The notes: generated by a model not told the origin, from the letters alone. A stretch of 64,000 nucleotides of DNA from Verrucomicrobiota bacterium (GCA_022709905.1 JAKLHY010000014.1:52461-116460); one strand, 5' to 3'. Numbered from the stretch's first letter, positions 7,910 to 17,742 are shown. Translations and numbers: made by a program.

Positions 7910-10715
7910 AAGGATCCTCCAGAACAAAGGTCGTGATCCGGGCCCGCGGGTTGGGGTCGCCGCTCTTCTCACACGCAAATTCGGCTGAATTGGCGCCTCT
8001 CCGTAATTTGGGCCAATCCCCTTGCAACGTCACTTTCCCTAAAGATTCTCCCCGGGCGTTGTAGGCCAGACAATCCTCGGGGCCGTTGCCCTCAATCCAG
8101 CTTCCCGGTGGGAGCTCGATTTGGAATTCCAGGGGCTGACCGTTGAGAACGAGGCGAGGATTCTTCACAGGGGTTGATCGAAGAGGAACCGCGACAACCG
8201 GTCCCAGCCGGACCCGGGTTTCCCGATGCGCGGGCAGGTTCTGGAGCCAGATGCCAACCGATTCGATTGCGCCAAAGTTGACCGTCTCCCGATAGACGTG
8301 ATAGGGGTGCTTCCCATCGTTCCAGACGTAATCGCTCCAGCGCGATGATTCTGTTTCCACGAGGGTGTATCTCCGGCGCCCGGTAAAATTGAGAGGAACG
8401 TAACGATCGGCGATTGCGCCATAGCTCACATGGTGCGGGCTCTCGAGTCGAATGGCCAGCACCGCGCCCGAGCCATCGCCCTCGATATCCAATCCGAGCG
8501 CTTTGCCCTCCTGGGTGTCCAGCGTTGGCTCGAAGCGTTTCTGAAGTCTGGCCCAGGCCGCATGGCGCGGCACCTGGCCAGTGTTCGTCGCACATATGAT
8601 CCCCAATGATTCGTCTGCATGGGCAAGGGACTCCGAGCGGAAGCTGACACCGTTCGCACTGCTCCGTTTCCAGAGTGGTTCCGGGTCCCGGGCGAGGTCC
8701 GCAAGCGCCACGGTATTGCTTTCATGATGGGCAACAGTGGAGATCAATGCCTCCAATCGAAATCTCAAAGGTTGCTCCCGGAAACCGTTGGTCAGGATCC
8801 ACGCCTGCGACCAGGATTCGTCCATTGCGACGGTTTGAGAATGAGTTCTCACGGGAGAAAAGCGGGGTTTGCCATCGGCATCTTTTCGGAGACAGAACTC
8901 GAGTTGCGGATCCCGCAATCTGGCTTTCGTGGTTTCGTCAAAGACCTTGGCATGCCGGAGTTCCTCGCAAGTCCGCAAAATCTCCGCCGCCCGGCCGTAT
9001 AACGGTGTTTTTCGGAGGGCTTGCTGGTCCACGCCAGCCGTCAAGGAAATGCCCGCATCCCAGCCGATGAGCCTGGCGCCGAGATGCTCGATGACATCCG
9101 GGTAGGACGGTTCGACCTGGGGCGGATTGAATGATTGGAATCCCCACCAGCCGAGATGCAACGGCAACATCAGTCCTCCGTTCACCCCAGCGGCGTGCAA
9201 GTCAATGAAACGCTTGTGGCCGCGTTGCGGGTAATCCCATGCCTGCCAACGGGTGCGGTATTGCCAGAAGTGATGCCACATGGCGCTCATCTCCATGCCC
9301 ACCGGTTTCGTGAGCCGCTTCTGGATTTCCACGGCGAACCGGTTGCCCCAATACCAGACCTCCTCCCCGCCACGGAGAATCGAGCTGCCGTCAATCGCAT
9401 CCAGATAGATCCCGTCGAAGCCGCAACGATTGACCACATCAGCATGGTTGGCGGCGATCTCCTCGAAGAGGGACGACTCGGGATTGGGCACAAACAAGCC
9501 GAAGCACTCTTTCAGATGGCGGGCCGTTGTCCCCTGGTCGTGGGCGGCGGACTTCGTGCCATGAACACCCCGTTTCACCCCGGTGAACTTCCACGGCGGC
9601 TGTTGGGTAAATCCGCCAAAGGTCACCAACTCGTCGTCAAGATGCAGCACGACGCTGTTGTGCTCGAAAAAACCGGTCACGGTACTCATGTTGGCGGTGG
9701 ACTCGTTGACAAAAATCTCGGTCGCCTCGGCGCTGATCGGTTCAGCGACCGTGAACACTCGAAAGGCATCCAACCGTGGATCGGGCACGGGCGTCACATA
9801 CTTCGATCCTTTGTCGATGAAGAACGCGTAAGTGTGGAAAATCGATCCAATCCCCGCGTCGTGCAGCCGAGCAACGATCCGTTTGAAGGCATCCCAGCCG
9901 TCAGGCCATTTTTGCCGGTTCAATTCAAAGTCTCCAAACCGGAAAAAGGCGCCGCCGCCGTGGTTGTCGATCTGTGTGAATCCGACACGCCGGGTTGTCT
10001 CAATCCACTCGGCCATGTTGGACTCGGTCAACGATCCGAAATTGAACAGATAAGAACCATGATTGAACGGAATCTCGTGCGCCCACGGGCCGGCGACACG
10101 GCAGATGGGCAGTTCGCTCGAAGCCGTCAGCGTCTCTTGCAGGGCCGGGAGCATCTGATCCATGGGAACTGCGACAAGGGCCGCTTTCGCGCCTGCCAAG
10201 CCGAACTTCCTCTCGGCGGAGGCCCGCAGGTCGCGCTGCAACGCGGGAAGGGCGTCCACGCGCGTGATCAAATTGAGCGACAGCGCGCAGGCGCCAAAAG
10301 ATTCCTGGGGTTTGGCCGCAAGAACCAACGGCACATCCAGGAAACGGATCGATTCCACGTCGCCCTGCACCGACTCGACCTTCAAGACTATAAACTTGGC
10401 GTGAAACTCCACCTTGATTCGCGCCTCGACCCCTGCCCCGCCGAAAACCAGCCGCAGGATATCGCCCGCCAGTTCGGCTTCTGTCGCAACGTACTCTTTG
10501 CCGTCCCGATAAAGGCTGGCACAAGAAGACGGCTCGTTGGTCCGCAAGAGATTGCGGCCGGTCGCGCGATCAATGAACTCGAGGTTTTTCGCCTTTTCTG
10601 AAATCACGTAGCGAAAAGAGGGAGTCTCCAAGGTCACCGCGCGAACGGATGCGGTCGGACCGAGCCCCGCCATCAGTATCACGATCAAGATATTCAGCAG
10701 AAATTGGGTTTTCAT
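7905..10715 (-). CDS. Large secreted TIM-barrel protein, putative glycoside hydrolase
   Basis: A 936-aa protein with a Sec signal peptide (residues 1-26, ending VRA). An N-terminal beta-rich domain (about 28-200) is followed by a segment with TIM-barrel strand signatures: IDNHGGGAFFRFG (249-261), IGSIFHTYAFF (289-299) and GFDGIYLDAIDG (432-443). The D439/D442 pair in the last motif sits where clan-D-like glycosidases (GH27/GH36/GH31 neighbourhood) place an active-site Asp. A C-terminal beta-rich part (about 650-936) may bind carbohydrate. I cannot assign a CAZy family from sequence memory, so the substrate is unknown. Its last codon and stop lie inside repeat E. The start has GGAA upstream. 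Confidence 0.6.
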   Translation of the reverse strand: MKTQFLLNILIVILMAGLGPTASVRAVTLETPSFRYVISEKAKNLEFIDRATGRNLLRTNEPSSCASLYRDGKEYVATEAELAGDILRLVFGGAGVEARIKVEFHAKFIVLKVESVQGDVESIRFLDVPLVLAAKPQESFGACALSLNLITRVDALPALQRDLRASAERKFGLAGAKAALVAVPMDQMLPALQETLTASSELPICRVAGPWAHEIPFNHGSYLFNFGSLTESNMAEWIETTRRVGFTQIDNHGGGAFFRFGDFELNRQKWPDGWDAFKRIVARLHDAGIGSIFHTYAFFIDKGSKYVTPVPDPRLDAFRVFTVAEPISAEATEIFVNESTANMSTVTGFFEHNSVVLHLDDELVTFGGFTQQPPWKFTGVKRGVHGTKSAAHDQGTTARHLKECFGLFVPNPESSLFEEIAANHADVVNRCGFDGIYLDAIDGSSILRGGEEVWYWGNRFAVEIQKRLTKPVGMEMSAMWHHFWQYRTRWQAWDYPQRGHKRFIDLHAAGVNGGLMLPLHLGWWGFQSFNPPQVEPSYPDVIEHLGARLIGWDAGISLTAGVDQQALRKTPLYGRAAEILRTCEELRHAKVFDETTKARLRDPQLEFCLRKDADGKPRFSPVRTHSQTVAMDESWSQAWILTNGFREQPLRFRLEALISTVAHHESNTVALADLARDPEPLWKRSSANGVSFRSESLAHADESLGIICATNTGQVPRHAAWARLQKRFEPTLDTQEGKALGLDIEGDGSGAVLAIRLESPHHVSYGAIADRYVPLNFTGRRRYTLVETESSRWSDYVWNDGKHPYHVYRETVNFGAIESVGIWLQNLPAHRETRVRLGPVVAVPLRSTPVKNPRLVLNGQPLEFQIELPPGSWIEGNGPEDCLAYNARGESLGKVTLQGDWPKLRRGANSAEFACEKSGDPNPRARITTFVLEDPF

Positions 10716-10907
10716 GCGTCAGGTTCCGATTTCAATCATCAAACCTCTCTGGGCCAAAACGAATGGATATCGGATTTGAGTTTACCCGCCTTGTCCCGTC
10801 CAAGTCCATCGGGATTCCGGTCAGGATATTGGGCCTCCGGAGCTTCATCAGGGCAGGTGCCAGCAAACAGGCGAACAGGAGGAAGGAGTGTCTCTTTGAG
10901 GCTTGCC

Positions 10908-11438
10908 ATGGCGCGGGGCCCTGGCACAGGATCACACGCATCCGTGAATACCCGAACGAAGATCATTGATCTGTCCGAACTGCCCGCGCGGCGCCAAGCA
11001 TGGCGATCCAACGGGATGCAGGTAGTCGCCACCAACGGGTGTTTCGATTTATTGCATGCCGGCCATGTCTCTTACCTGGAGGCCGCGCGGTCCCAGGGCG
11101 ATCTCCTGCTGATCGGTCTGAACAGCGACGCCTCAGTCCGATCCTTGAAAGGACCGGCCCGGCCGCTGAATCCCGAGGAGGATCGGGCCCGAGTGATCGC
11201 CGCCCTGGCTTGTGTGGATGCGGTCTGCATCTTCAACGAAACGCGGGCTGTCCATTTCCTGGAACTCGCCCAGCCGGATGTCTATGTGAAGGGGGGCGAT
11301 TACACGCTCGAGACACTGAATCCGGACGAGCGCAGGATCGTGGAATCGGCTGGCGGCCGGATCGTGATTCTCCCGATGGTTGCGGGCAGATCTACGACCG
11401 CCTTGCTCCAAAAAATGATGTCATCGTCGCCGGAGTGA
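10908..11438 (+). CDS. rfaE2: D-glycero-beta-D-manno-heptose 1-phosphate adenylyltransferase
   Basis: About 176 aa if ATG 10908 is used (GAGG 7 bp upstream); GTG 10944 is an alternative that removes a non-conserved N-terminus. It activates heptose 1-phosphate with ATP to ADP-heptose for the LPS inner core. The nucleotidyltransferase signature TNGCFDLLHAGHVSYL contains the HxGH motif (H50-H53). Later conserved pieces are LIGLNSDASVRSLKG, YVKGGDY and the terminal GRSTTALL. It corresponds to the C-terminal half of HldE as a stand-alone protein, a common arrangement. The kinase and epimerase partners are not in this window. It converges with guaB3 (6-bp gap). Confidence 0.88.
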   Translation: MARGPGTGSHASVNTRTKIIDLSELPARRQAWRSNGMQVVATNGCFDLLHAGHVSYLEAARSQGDLLLIGLNSDASVRSLKGPARPLNPEEDRARVIAALACVDAVCIFNETRAVHFLELAQPDVYVKGGDYTLETLNPDERRIVESAGGRIVILPMVAGRSTTALLQKMMSSSPE

Positions 11439-11444
11439 CGGCGT

Positions 11445-12623
11445 TTACTTCGTTCCCATCCCGACGTTCTGAATGGTTTGGAAGAGTTTGCCTTCGGTCT
11501 TGATGCTGGGAGCGATGATGATTTCCGTTTCCTGGAACTCGCGAATATTGGCGGCTCCCACGTTCCCCATGCAGGTCGTGATGGCCCCGACAAGATTCTG
11601 AGATCCGTCATCCACCGCCGCCGGTCCAAACAGGATTTGCTTCAGGGAACCGGTCACGCCCACCTTGATCCGGGTGCCCCGAGGCAGATTGGCATGCGGC
11701 GTGGCCATCCCCCAGTGATTGCCCTTGCCCGGCGCTTCTTTGGCGCGGGCAAACGCGCTGCCGATCATGACGGCATCCGAGCCGCAGGCAAAAGCTTTGC
11801 AGACATCGCCGCCTTTGCTCATGCCCCCGTCGGTGATGATGGGAACAAACCGGCCCGATCGTTTATAATAGGCATCCCGGGCGGCGGCGCAATCCACCGT
11901 CGCCGTGACTTGTGGCACCCCCAAACCCAGAACTCCCCGACTGGTGCAGGCCGCACCCGGCCCCACTCCGATCAATACCCCGGCCACTCCGCAGCCCATC
12001 AACGCGATCGTGACATCGTAGGTCACCGCGTTTCCGACGATCACCGGGATGCTCATGGCTTTGCAGAACGCGGCCAGGTCGAGCGATTTGTATTCCGAGG
12101 AAATGTGCCGCACGGTGGACACAGTGGATTGGACCACGTAGACATCGGCTCCGGCCTCCTGGGCGATAGCGCCAAAGCGCTCGGCCCTCTGCGGGATCGA
12201 GCTGACTGCGGCCAGGACATTGGCCTTCTTCAGTTCCTGCACGCGTTTGGCAATCAGCTCTTCCTTGATCGGTTCCGTGTAGATCTTCTGGAGCAAGGCG
12301 GTCACCTCATCTTTGTCGGCCTTCACCACCTGATCGAGAACTTCCGCGGGATTCGCATATCGCGTCTGAACTCCCTCCAGGTTGATCACCCCCAATCCCC
12401 CCAGCTTGCCCATCTCGGTGCAAAACCGAACATCCGTCACTCCATCCATGGCGCTGGCAATGATCGGGATCTTCAATTTGATCCCACTGCCGTCTTTGCG
12501 AGGAATGGTAAAAGAAATGTCCACCTCGTTCGGATTGATGGTCACTTCACCGGGGACCAAGGCAATCTCATCAAAACCATAGGTGACCCGGGCTTTTCGA
12601 TTTCGGCCAATCCACATGCCCAT
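11445..12623 (-). CDS. guaB3: GuaB3-family IMP dehydrogenase
   Basis: About 392 aa from ATG 12623; the frame is open to 12671, and a second ATG lies 6 bp downstream. It belongs to the IMPDH/GMP-reductase superfamily, which converts IMP to XMP (or works in the reductase direction). The active-site loop reads GVGPGAACTSRGVLGLGVPQ, with the catalytic Cys in AACTSR. FVPIITDGGMSKGGDVCKA provides the phosphate-binding region. There are no CBS domains, and the length and the N-terminus (FDEIALVPG) match the GuaB3 group known from actinobacteria and cyanobacteria rather than the usual 490-aa GuaB. Whether this is the only IMPDH in the genome cannot be told here. Confidence 0.85.
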   Translation of the reverse strand: MGMWIGRNRKARVTYGFDEIALVPGEVTINPNEVDISFTIPRKDGSGIKLKIPIIASAMDGVTDVRFCTEMGKLGGLGVINLEGVQTRYANPAEVLDQVVKADKDEVTALLQKIYTEPIKEELIAKRVQELKKANVLAAVSSIPQRAERFGAIAQEAGADVYVVQSTVSTVRHISSEYKSLDLAAFCKAMSIPVIVGNAVTYDVTIALMGCGVAGVLIGVGPGAACTSRGVLGLGVPQVTATVDCAAARDAYYKRSGRFVPIITDGGMSKGGDVCKAFACGSDAVMIGSAFARAKEAPGKGNHWGMATPHANLPRGTRIKVGVTGSLKQILFGPAAVDDGSQNLVGAITTCMGNVGAANIREFQETEIIIAPSIKTEGKLFQTIQNVGMGTK

Positions 12624-12694
12624 AAATTTACTCTTTCTAATTACACAAATGCCGGGTGGAAAAGGATCCAATGATCTCCCTCCGACCCAGCAGG

Positions 12695-12919
12695 TTAAAA
12701 CTGAATACTATCGTTGACTGTGCCGCATTGGGGACAGCGCGACCGGTCAACATCGGCATCATCGGTATAGACAAACGAGCACCGCTCACAGCGAAAAATG
12801 CGATCTTCACTGGGCGTGGGCTCAAATCGCCGCCGCAACCATTCGGAATATAGGGCAACGGCTGAAAGCCCCGCAAGCAAAGAAACTAAGTAGCCAAATA
12901 TGAGGTTGTCGATCGTCAT
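12695..12919 (-). CDS. Small membrane-anchored zinc-ribbon protein
   Basis: A 74-aa protein. Residues 5-25 form one membrane helix, followed by a basic stretch (WLRRRF). The C-terminal half carries two CxxC pairs, C44-C47 and C62-C65, in the spacing of a rubredoxin-like zinc ribbon. Function unknown. It is 71 bp upstream of guaB3 on the same strand and may share its transcript. Confidence 0.7.
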   Translation of the reverse strand: MTIDNLIFGYLVSLLAGLSAVALYSEWLRRRFEPTPSEDRIFRCERCSFVYTDDADVDRSRCPQCGTVNDSIQF

Positions 12920-12980
12920 CGGCCCATCACCCCGAGAGTAGTGTCAGCGTCTGGACTTTTCAATCACTTCCACAGCGCCT

Positions 12981-13033
12981 TGAACCGCAAATCAAACGAC
13001 TTAACCGCGAATAGAAGCCAATCAACGCGAATA
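12981..13033 (+). repeat. Dispersed repeat C, copy 1
   Basis: It runs TGAACCGCAAATCAAACGAC, then TTAACCGCGAATAGAAGCC, then AATCAACGCGAAT. A near-complete copy lies inverted at 54085-54135. The second half recurs inverted at 13196-13229. The periodic (A)CCGCGAAT/ACGCGAAT words resemble dispersed repeats common in verrucomicrobial and planctomycete intergenic DNA. Confidence 0.75.
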
Positions 13034-13195
13034 GTGGCAGGTCAAATACGAAGGATTTGAAGTGTTGCGAACATCGATGGAATGTCTGAGATCCTGCGAC
13101 AACCGGCACGGCGGGATAAATCCCGCGCTCCATTCCAGCCGGAGCGCGGAATTCATTCCGCAGAGCGTTTCTGCCAGCAGGAAAGCTCCGGTTTA

Positions 13196-13229
13196 ATTCG
13201 CGTCTATTGGCGTTTATTCGCGGTTCTGT
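13196..13229 (-). repeat. Dispersed repeat C, partial inverted copy
   Basis: AATTCGCGTCTATTGGCGTT followed by TATTCGCGGTTCTG. Its reverse complement matches 13002-13033, so the pair could form a long stem around the 160-bp centre. It may be one composite element. Confidence 0.7.
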
Positions 13230-13504
13230 TTTTTCGGAGCCTCTTATGTGCGGTTTTGGGCAGTGCCCGCCTGGATCATCGAGGGATCAGTGCCGCCTCG
13301 GACTGGAGGCCGGGGGTGCGGCTATGGGCGCAATCTCGATCCCGATATTCGACGGTGGGGCATGACATGTTCAGCGTGATTCTCTTGAACAGCGGACCGG
13401 AATTTCGTGAACGAATGACCCTCGAAAAATGGCGTCATCGGGTTTAGGATAGTGGGGGTTGGCGTGTGGATCCTCAAGAAGGCGTTCCCTGAAAACATGC
13501 CAAC

Positions 13505-14986
13505 ATGAGTGCCATGAAAATTTTAATGATTTATCCGCAGACGCCGGACACCTTTTGGAGCTTCCGTCACGTCCTGAAATTTGTATCGAAGAAAGCGGCC
13601 TTTCCGCCGCTGGGCCTGCTCACCGTTGCGGCGATGCTCCCCTGCGACTGGGAGGTCCGGTTGTCCGATCTGAACGTGAGCCGTCTGCGGGATGAGGATC
13701 TGCTTTGGGCCGATTACGTCATGATCAGCGCCATGATTGTCCATCGGGAGTCGGTCATGGAAGTCATGCATCGGTGTCAGGCGCTTTCCAAGCCTTTGAT
13801 TGCCGGCGGTCCTCTTTTTACGACTGGACACGAGGCCTTTCCGCAAATCCAACACTTTGTGCTGGGCGAAGCCGAGGAGATTATGCCCGGCCTGGTGGCG
13901 GATCTGCAGGCGGGCCGCCCCCAGAGCTACTATCGGTCTGAACGCTGGCCTGATCTGACGTTGAGCCCGGTGCCTCGCTGGGATCTGATCCAGCCGGAGC
14001 AATACGTGACTATGGCCGTCCAATTCTCCCGCGGATGCCCCTACGATTGCGAATTCTGTGATATCACGGTCATGAACGGGCGCGTCCCCCGCACTAAAAT
14101 GGCCTCTCAGCTGGTGGCCGAACTGGAAACCCTGCGCCAACAGGGTTGGAAGGACATGGTCTTCCTGGTTGACGACAACTTCATCGGCAATCGAAAGAAC
14201 ACGCGTGATCTCCTGCTGGAAATGATCCGATGGCGGGAACAAACCGGCCATACCATGGGATTTCTGACCGAGGCGTCGGTCAACCTGGCGGACGATTCGG
14301 AGCTTTGCGATTTGATGGTCAAAGCGGGTTTCAAGAAGGTCTTTATCGGCCTGGAGACGCCTTCTCTGGAGGCGTTGGTGGAATGCCGTAAGCTTCAAAA
14401 TCAAACTCGGGATCTCATTGCGGCGGTCCGCACTCTCCAACGGGCCGGTCTCGAGGTCATGGGGGGATTCATTGTGGGATTTGACAGCGATACCCATGAC
14501 ATTTTCCGCCGTCAATTTGAGTTTATTCAGCGTTCCGGGGTCGCCACCGCCATGGTAGGTCTCCTCACAGCCCTTCCCCAAACCCGGTTGTTCCAGCGAT
14601 TGCGGCAGGAGGGCCGGCTTGAAATGGAAACCACAGGGAACAACACCCAGGCGGTCCTGAACTTCCAGCCCCGGATGAACCGGGAATTCCTGCAAGCCGG
14701 CTATCGCGAACTGATGCGAAAGCTCTATGAACCGAAGGTCTACTATCAGCGGGTGCGCACCTTCCTGAAGCACCATCGTTCCCGGGGGCCATCGTTGCCA
14801 CTCTCACGAGCCGATTTAGAGGCTTTTCTAAAATCCTTCTGGTTGCTGGGCTTGAGGCATCGGGGGCGTCGCGCGTATTGGCGCCTGTTCTGGGGAACAT
14901 TACTCCGGCATCCACGTCAGTTCCGACACGCCATCGAATTGGCGATTCTCGGTTATCATTTCCGCCGTATCGCCAACCTCCTGTAG
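13505..14986 (+). CDS. B12-binding radical SAM protein (HpnP/BchE-like, DUF4070 type)
   Basis: A 493-aa protein (ATG 13505, or ATG 13514 three codons later). The N-terminal 130 residues have the layout of a cobalamin-binding domain (ILMIYP..., PPLGLLTVAAML, ISAMI, IAGGPLFT, VLGEAEE). The radical SAM cluster ligands are C178, C182 and C185 in RGCPYDCEFCDI, followed by DDNFIGNR. The C-terminal part (about 360-493) resembles DUF4070, found in hopanoid 2-methylase HpnP and related enzymes. Such enzymes use methylcobalamin and SAM to methylate or rearrange unreactive carbons. No hopanoid genes are nearby, so the substrate is open. It converges with pyrG across element B. Confidence 0.8.
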   Translation: MSAMKILMIYPQTPDTFWSFRHVLKFVSKKAAFPPLGLLTVAAMLPCDWEVRLSDLNVSRLRDEDLLWADYVMISAMIVHRESVMEVMHRCQALSKPLIAGGPLFTTGHEAFPQIQHFVLGEAEEIMPGLVADLQAGRPQSYYRSERWPDLTLSPVPRWDLIQPEQYVTMAVQFSRGCPYDCEFCDITVMNGRVPRTKMASQLVAELETLRQQGWKDMVFLVDDNFIGNRKNTRDLLLEMIRWREQTGHTMGFLTEASVNLADDSELCDLMVKAGFKKVFIGLETPSLEALVECRKLQNQTRDLIAAVRTLQRAGLEVMGGFIVGFDSDTHDIFRRQFEFIQRSGVATAMVGLLTALPQTRLFQRLRQEGRLEMETTGNNTQAVLNFQPRMNREFLQAGYRELMRKLYEPKVYYQRVRTFLKHHRSRGPSLPLSRADLEAFLKSFWLLGLRHRGRRAYWRLFWGTLLRHPRQFRHAIELAILGYHFRRIANLL

Positions 14987-14987
14987 G

Positions 14988-15267
14988 CTAGTGTGGTGTT
15001 TGCGAAATACGATGCATTCTGCGGCCAGGAGTTTTGGTCAGGAGCGAGGCGCGCCGACCGCGCATATCCGGAATGGATCTGCAAGGGAGGCGCAACGAAG
15101 TGCCTGGCCAAAAGAACGGCCGCCCAGAGGGTTGCGCCGAAAATGGCCCGCTGACTTCGTTACGCGTCGGTTACAGCCCCACGAAGGGGATGCGCCCTCC
15201 GCGTGCCTCGTCATCGGGCCATTTTGGGCGCAACAGAATGCATTGTATTTCGCAAACACCACACTAG
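14988..15267. mobile_element. MITE-like element, family B, full copy
   Basis: A 280-bp element with no transposase. The left end reads CTAG then TGTGGTGTTTGCGAAATAC, and the inverted repeat runs inward to GATGCATTCTG (about 34 bp). The right end is the inverse (CAGAATGCATTGTATTTCGC ... ACACTAG). CTAG at both ends is either part of the repeat or a target-site duplication. It starts 1 bp after the stop of the radical SAM gene, and its last CTAG contains the stop codon of pyrG (TAG on the minus strand). IS630-type elements duplicate TA within CTAG and IS5 uses CTAG-like targets, so either could be the parent; the sequence does not decide. Confidence 0.85.
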
Positions 15268-16871
15268 GGTTTGCCCGATTGGGCAATGCAGGCGGTGATG
15301 AATCCCTTGAATAAGGGATGGGGAGCGGTGGGTTTGCTCTGAAATTCGGGATGGAATTGGCATGCCAGGAAAAAGGGATGTTCAGGCAACTCGATCAATT
15401 CCACCAGGGTGCCATCCGGCGAGCTGCCGGAGACCGTGAAACCGCTTTTCATGAATCTGTCGCGGTAAAAGTTATTAAACTCGTATCGATGCCGATGCCG
15501 TTCATGGACGACAAAAGCTCCATATAACTGCGCGGCACGGGAACCCAACGCCAGTTGGCAGGCTTGCGCCCCCAGCCGCATCGTGCCCCCCATTCGAGTG
15601 ACGTTCTTCTGTTCGTCCAACAGCGCAATCACTGGGTCCTGCGTATCCGGATCGAACTCGGTCGAGTGGGCATGGGGAAGTTTCAAGACGTTGCGCGCGA
15701 ATTCGATCACGGCAATTTGCATTCCCAAACACAAGCCCAGATAGGGGACATTGTTCTCCCGGGCATACTGGGCCGCCAAAACCTTGCCTTGAATTCCCCG
15801 TTCGCCAAAGCCGCCCGGCACGAGAATCCCATTCAATCCCTTGAGCCGCTTGGCGGCGCCGCCGCGCTCGATCTCTTCGGCGTCGATCTTTTCAATGTCC
15901 ACACCGCTGTCATTGGCAATCCCCCCATGGATGATGGCTTCATAAACCGATTTGTAGGCATCGTTCAATCCGATGTATTTGCCCACCACCCCAATCCGCA
16001 CCCGGTGTTGCGGCGCAATCAACTTGCGGAGGATGTCCTGCCATATGCTCATGTTGGCCGGGGGAGCATCCAATCGCAGCAAACGACAGACGAGGTCGTC
16101 CAGCCGCTCCCGCTGCAACATCAGGGGCACCTCGTAGATGGAATGTTCCACATCCCGCTCCTCGATCACCCCCTCGTAAGGGACATTGCAGAACATGGAG
16201 ATCTTCTGACGCAATTCCTTGCCGAGCGGCTGCTCGCAGCGACAAACCAGGATATGCGGAGCAATTCCAATCTCCCGCAGCTTGGCCACCGATTGCTGCG
16301 TGGGCTTGGTCTTAAGTTCCCCAGCCGCTTTTATGAACGGCACAAGGGTCACATGCAGGAAAAGCGCGTTGTTGTATCCAACATCCAATGCGAATTCCCG
16401 AATCGCTTCCAGGAACGGCAGCCCCTCGATGTCGCCTGTGGTTCCGCCAATCTCGGTGATCAAGACGTCAGCCTTGGACTTCTCGGCCACCTGGTAAATT
16501 CGGTTTTGGATCTCATCCGTCACATGGGGAATCACTTGCACCGTCTTGCCAAGATATGCCCCGCGCCGTTCTTTCTCCAACACGGTCTGATAGACCTGGC
16601 CGCTGGTCAAGTTGTTGAACCGGGTCAATTGAGTGTGTGTAAACCGTTCGTAATGACCCAGATCCAAGTCGGTCTCCGCTCCGTCCTCCAACACGTAAAC
16701 CTCACCATGCTGATAAGGATTCATGGTGCCGGGATCCACATTGAGATACGGATCAAATTTCTGCAAGGCGACCTTCAGGCCGCGGTTTTCCAGAAGCGCT
16801 CCCAAGGAAGCAGCCGTCAATCCCTTTCCCAGAGAACTGACAACGCCGCCAGTAACAAATACATACTTCAT
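15264..16871 (-). CDS. pyrG: CTP synthase
   Basis: A 535-aa enzyme, normal length, that aminates UTP to CTP with ATP and glutamine. The synthase domain shows the P-loop SSLGKGLT (12-19), [15 protein letters not shown] and [11 protein letters not shown]. The glutaminase domain has GGFGERG and the nucleophile C381 in GLCLGMQ, with the His-Glu pair in CQFHPEF near the C-terminus. Its ATG overlaps the stop of kdsB by 4 bp (ATGA), so the two are co-translated: PyrG makes the CTP that KdsB uses. The stop codon TAG is formed by the end of element B. Confidence 0.97.
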   Translation of the reverse strand: MKYVFVTGGVVSSLGKGLTAASLGALLENRGLKVALQKFDPYLNVDPGTMNPYQHGEVYVLEDGAETDLDLGHYERFTHTQLTRFNNLTSGQVYQTVLEKERRGAYLGKTVQVIPHVTDEIQNRIYQVAEKSKADVLITEIGGTTGDIEGLPFLEAIREFALDVGYNNALFLHVTLVPFIKAAGELKTKPTQQSVAKLREIGIAPHILVCRCEQPLGKELRQKISMFCNVPYEGVIEERDVEHSIYEVPLMLQRERLDDLVCRLLRLDAPPANMSIWQDILRKLIAPQHRVRIGVVGKYIGLNDAYKSVYEAIIHGGIANDSGVDIEKIDAEEIERGGAAKRLKGLNGILVPGGFGERGIQGKVLAAQYARENNVPYLGLCLGMQIAVIEFARNVLKLPHAHSTEFDPDTQDPVIALLDEQKNVTRMGGTMRLGAQACQLALGSRAAQLYGAFVVHERHRHRYEFNNFYRDRFMKSGFTVSGSSPDGTLVELIELPEHPFFLACQFHPEFQSKPTAPHPLFKGFITACIAQSGKP

Positions 16872-17617
16872 ATTCTTTCCGTGATCCTCAACAAATGCTC
16901 GACCCGTTCCACGTCCGCCGGCACATCCACTCCCTGGCCTGTATAGCCGACCGTTAGTACCGCAATGTCAATGCCGTTCTCCAAGGCCCGCAATTGCTCC
17001 AATTTCTCCGCCTGTTCCAGGGGCGATACCGGCAGGCTCACCAACCGCAACAGGCTCTCCCGACGATAACCATACAGGCCGAGATGCTTCAAAAACGGAA
17101 AAAGCGCCAATTGCTCGCGCACCGGAATCGTATCGCGATCCCGTAAAAAGGGAATGGTGCGGCGCGAAAAATAGAGGGCTTTCCCCGCCGCGTTCACCAC
17201 GACTTTCACCACGTTAGGATTCTCATAATCCTCGGCATCCCTCAATGGAGTGGCGGCGGTTGACACTTCCGCATGATCCAGCAGCCGGGCCACGGCATCG
17301 ACGACTTTTGGATCCATGAGCGGTTCGTCGCCCTGGATGTTCACGACCGCGTCGCAGTCCAACCGGCGAGCAACTTCCGCCACGCGGTCTGTGCCGCTCG
17401 GATGATCGGGCGAAGTCATCTCAACCCGGCAAAACTCCCTCGCAACGCATCCAATTCGGTCGTCGTCTGTCGCCACGACCACATCCGAAAGCAGCGCGGC
17501 CTGCCGGCAACGATTGACCACATGCCCGATCAGGGGTTTGCCCAAAATGGGCGTCAAAGGCTTGCCCGGAAAACGGGTTGAGCCATAACGCGCCGGGATA
17601 ATCCCAATGATCTTCAT
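16868..17617 (-). CDS. kdsB: 3-deoxy-manno-octulosonate cytidylyltransferase
   Basis: A 249-aa enzyme that forms CMP-KDO from CTP and KDO for lipid A core assembly. The N-terminal signature [15 protein letters not shown] (7-21), [19 protein letters not shown] and [12 protein letters not shown] (about 93-104) are all present and typical. Length is normal. It is the first gene of a two-gene operon with pyrG. Its presence implies an LPS-bearing outer membrane. Confidence 0.96.
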   Translation of the reverse strand: MKIIGIIPARYGSTRFPGKPLTPILGKPLIGHVVNRCRQAALLSDVVVATDDDRIGCVAREFCRVEMTSPDHPSGTDRVAEVARRLDCDAVVNIQGDEPLMDPKVVDAVARLLDHAEVSTAATPLRDAEDYENPNVVKVVVNAAGKALYFSRRTIPFLRDRDTIPVREQLALFPFLKHLGLYGYRRESLLRLVSLPVSPLEQAEKLEQLRALENGIDIAVLTVGYTGQGVDVPADVERVEHLLRITERI

Positions 17618-17687
17618 AGAAATCGGAACTGCAATCGGCAGAGGATTGCTTTTGCGTAGCGTTCGTCACTCGCCGGATATAACCCGG

Positions 17688-17720
17688 AAAAAAGAAACGG
17701 GGCCCTCACAAGGACCCCGT
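17688..17720 (-). terminator. Rho-independent terminator for the RRM gene
   Basis: Read on the minus strand: ACGGGGTCC, loop TTGTGA, then GGGCCCCGT, a 9-bp stem with one G-U pair, followed directly by TTCTTTTTT. It lies 23 bp beyond the stop of the RRM gene and separates it from kdsB. Confidence 0.85.
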
Positions 17721-17742
17721 GTTGTCTTTTAATCACTATATA

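Larger units (their letters stand above)
12920..13504. other. Gene-free region with inverted repeat C copies
   Basis: These 585 bases hold no supportable gene. Two copies of repeat C in opposite orientation (12981-13033 and 13196-13229) bracket a middle of about 160 bp that contains GCGGGATAAATCCCGCGCTC and GGAGCGCGGAATTCATTCCG, two short dyads. Confidence 0.5.

Noticed and set aside
9135..15286. Long open frames opposite to real genes (for example 9135-10601 +, 11478-12674 +, 13523-14776 -)
   Set aside because: They lie antisense to well-supported genes, show no domain and have the low-complexity Pro/Arg/Gly-rich composition expected from GC-rich complement strands.
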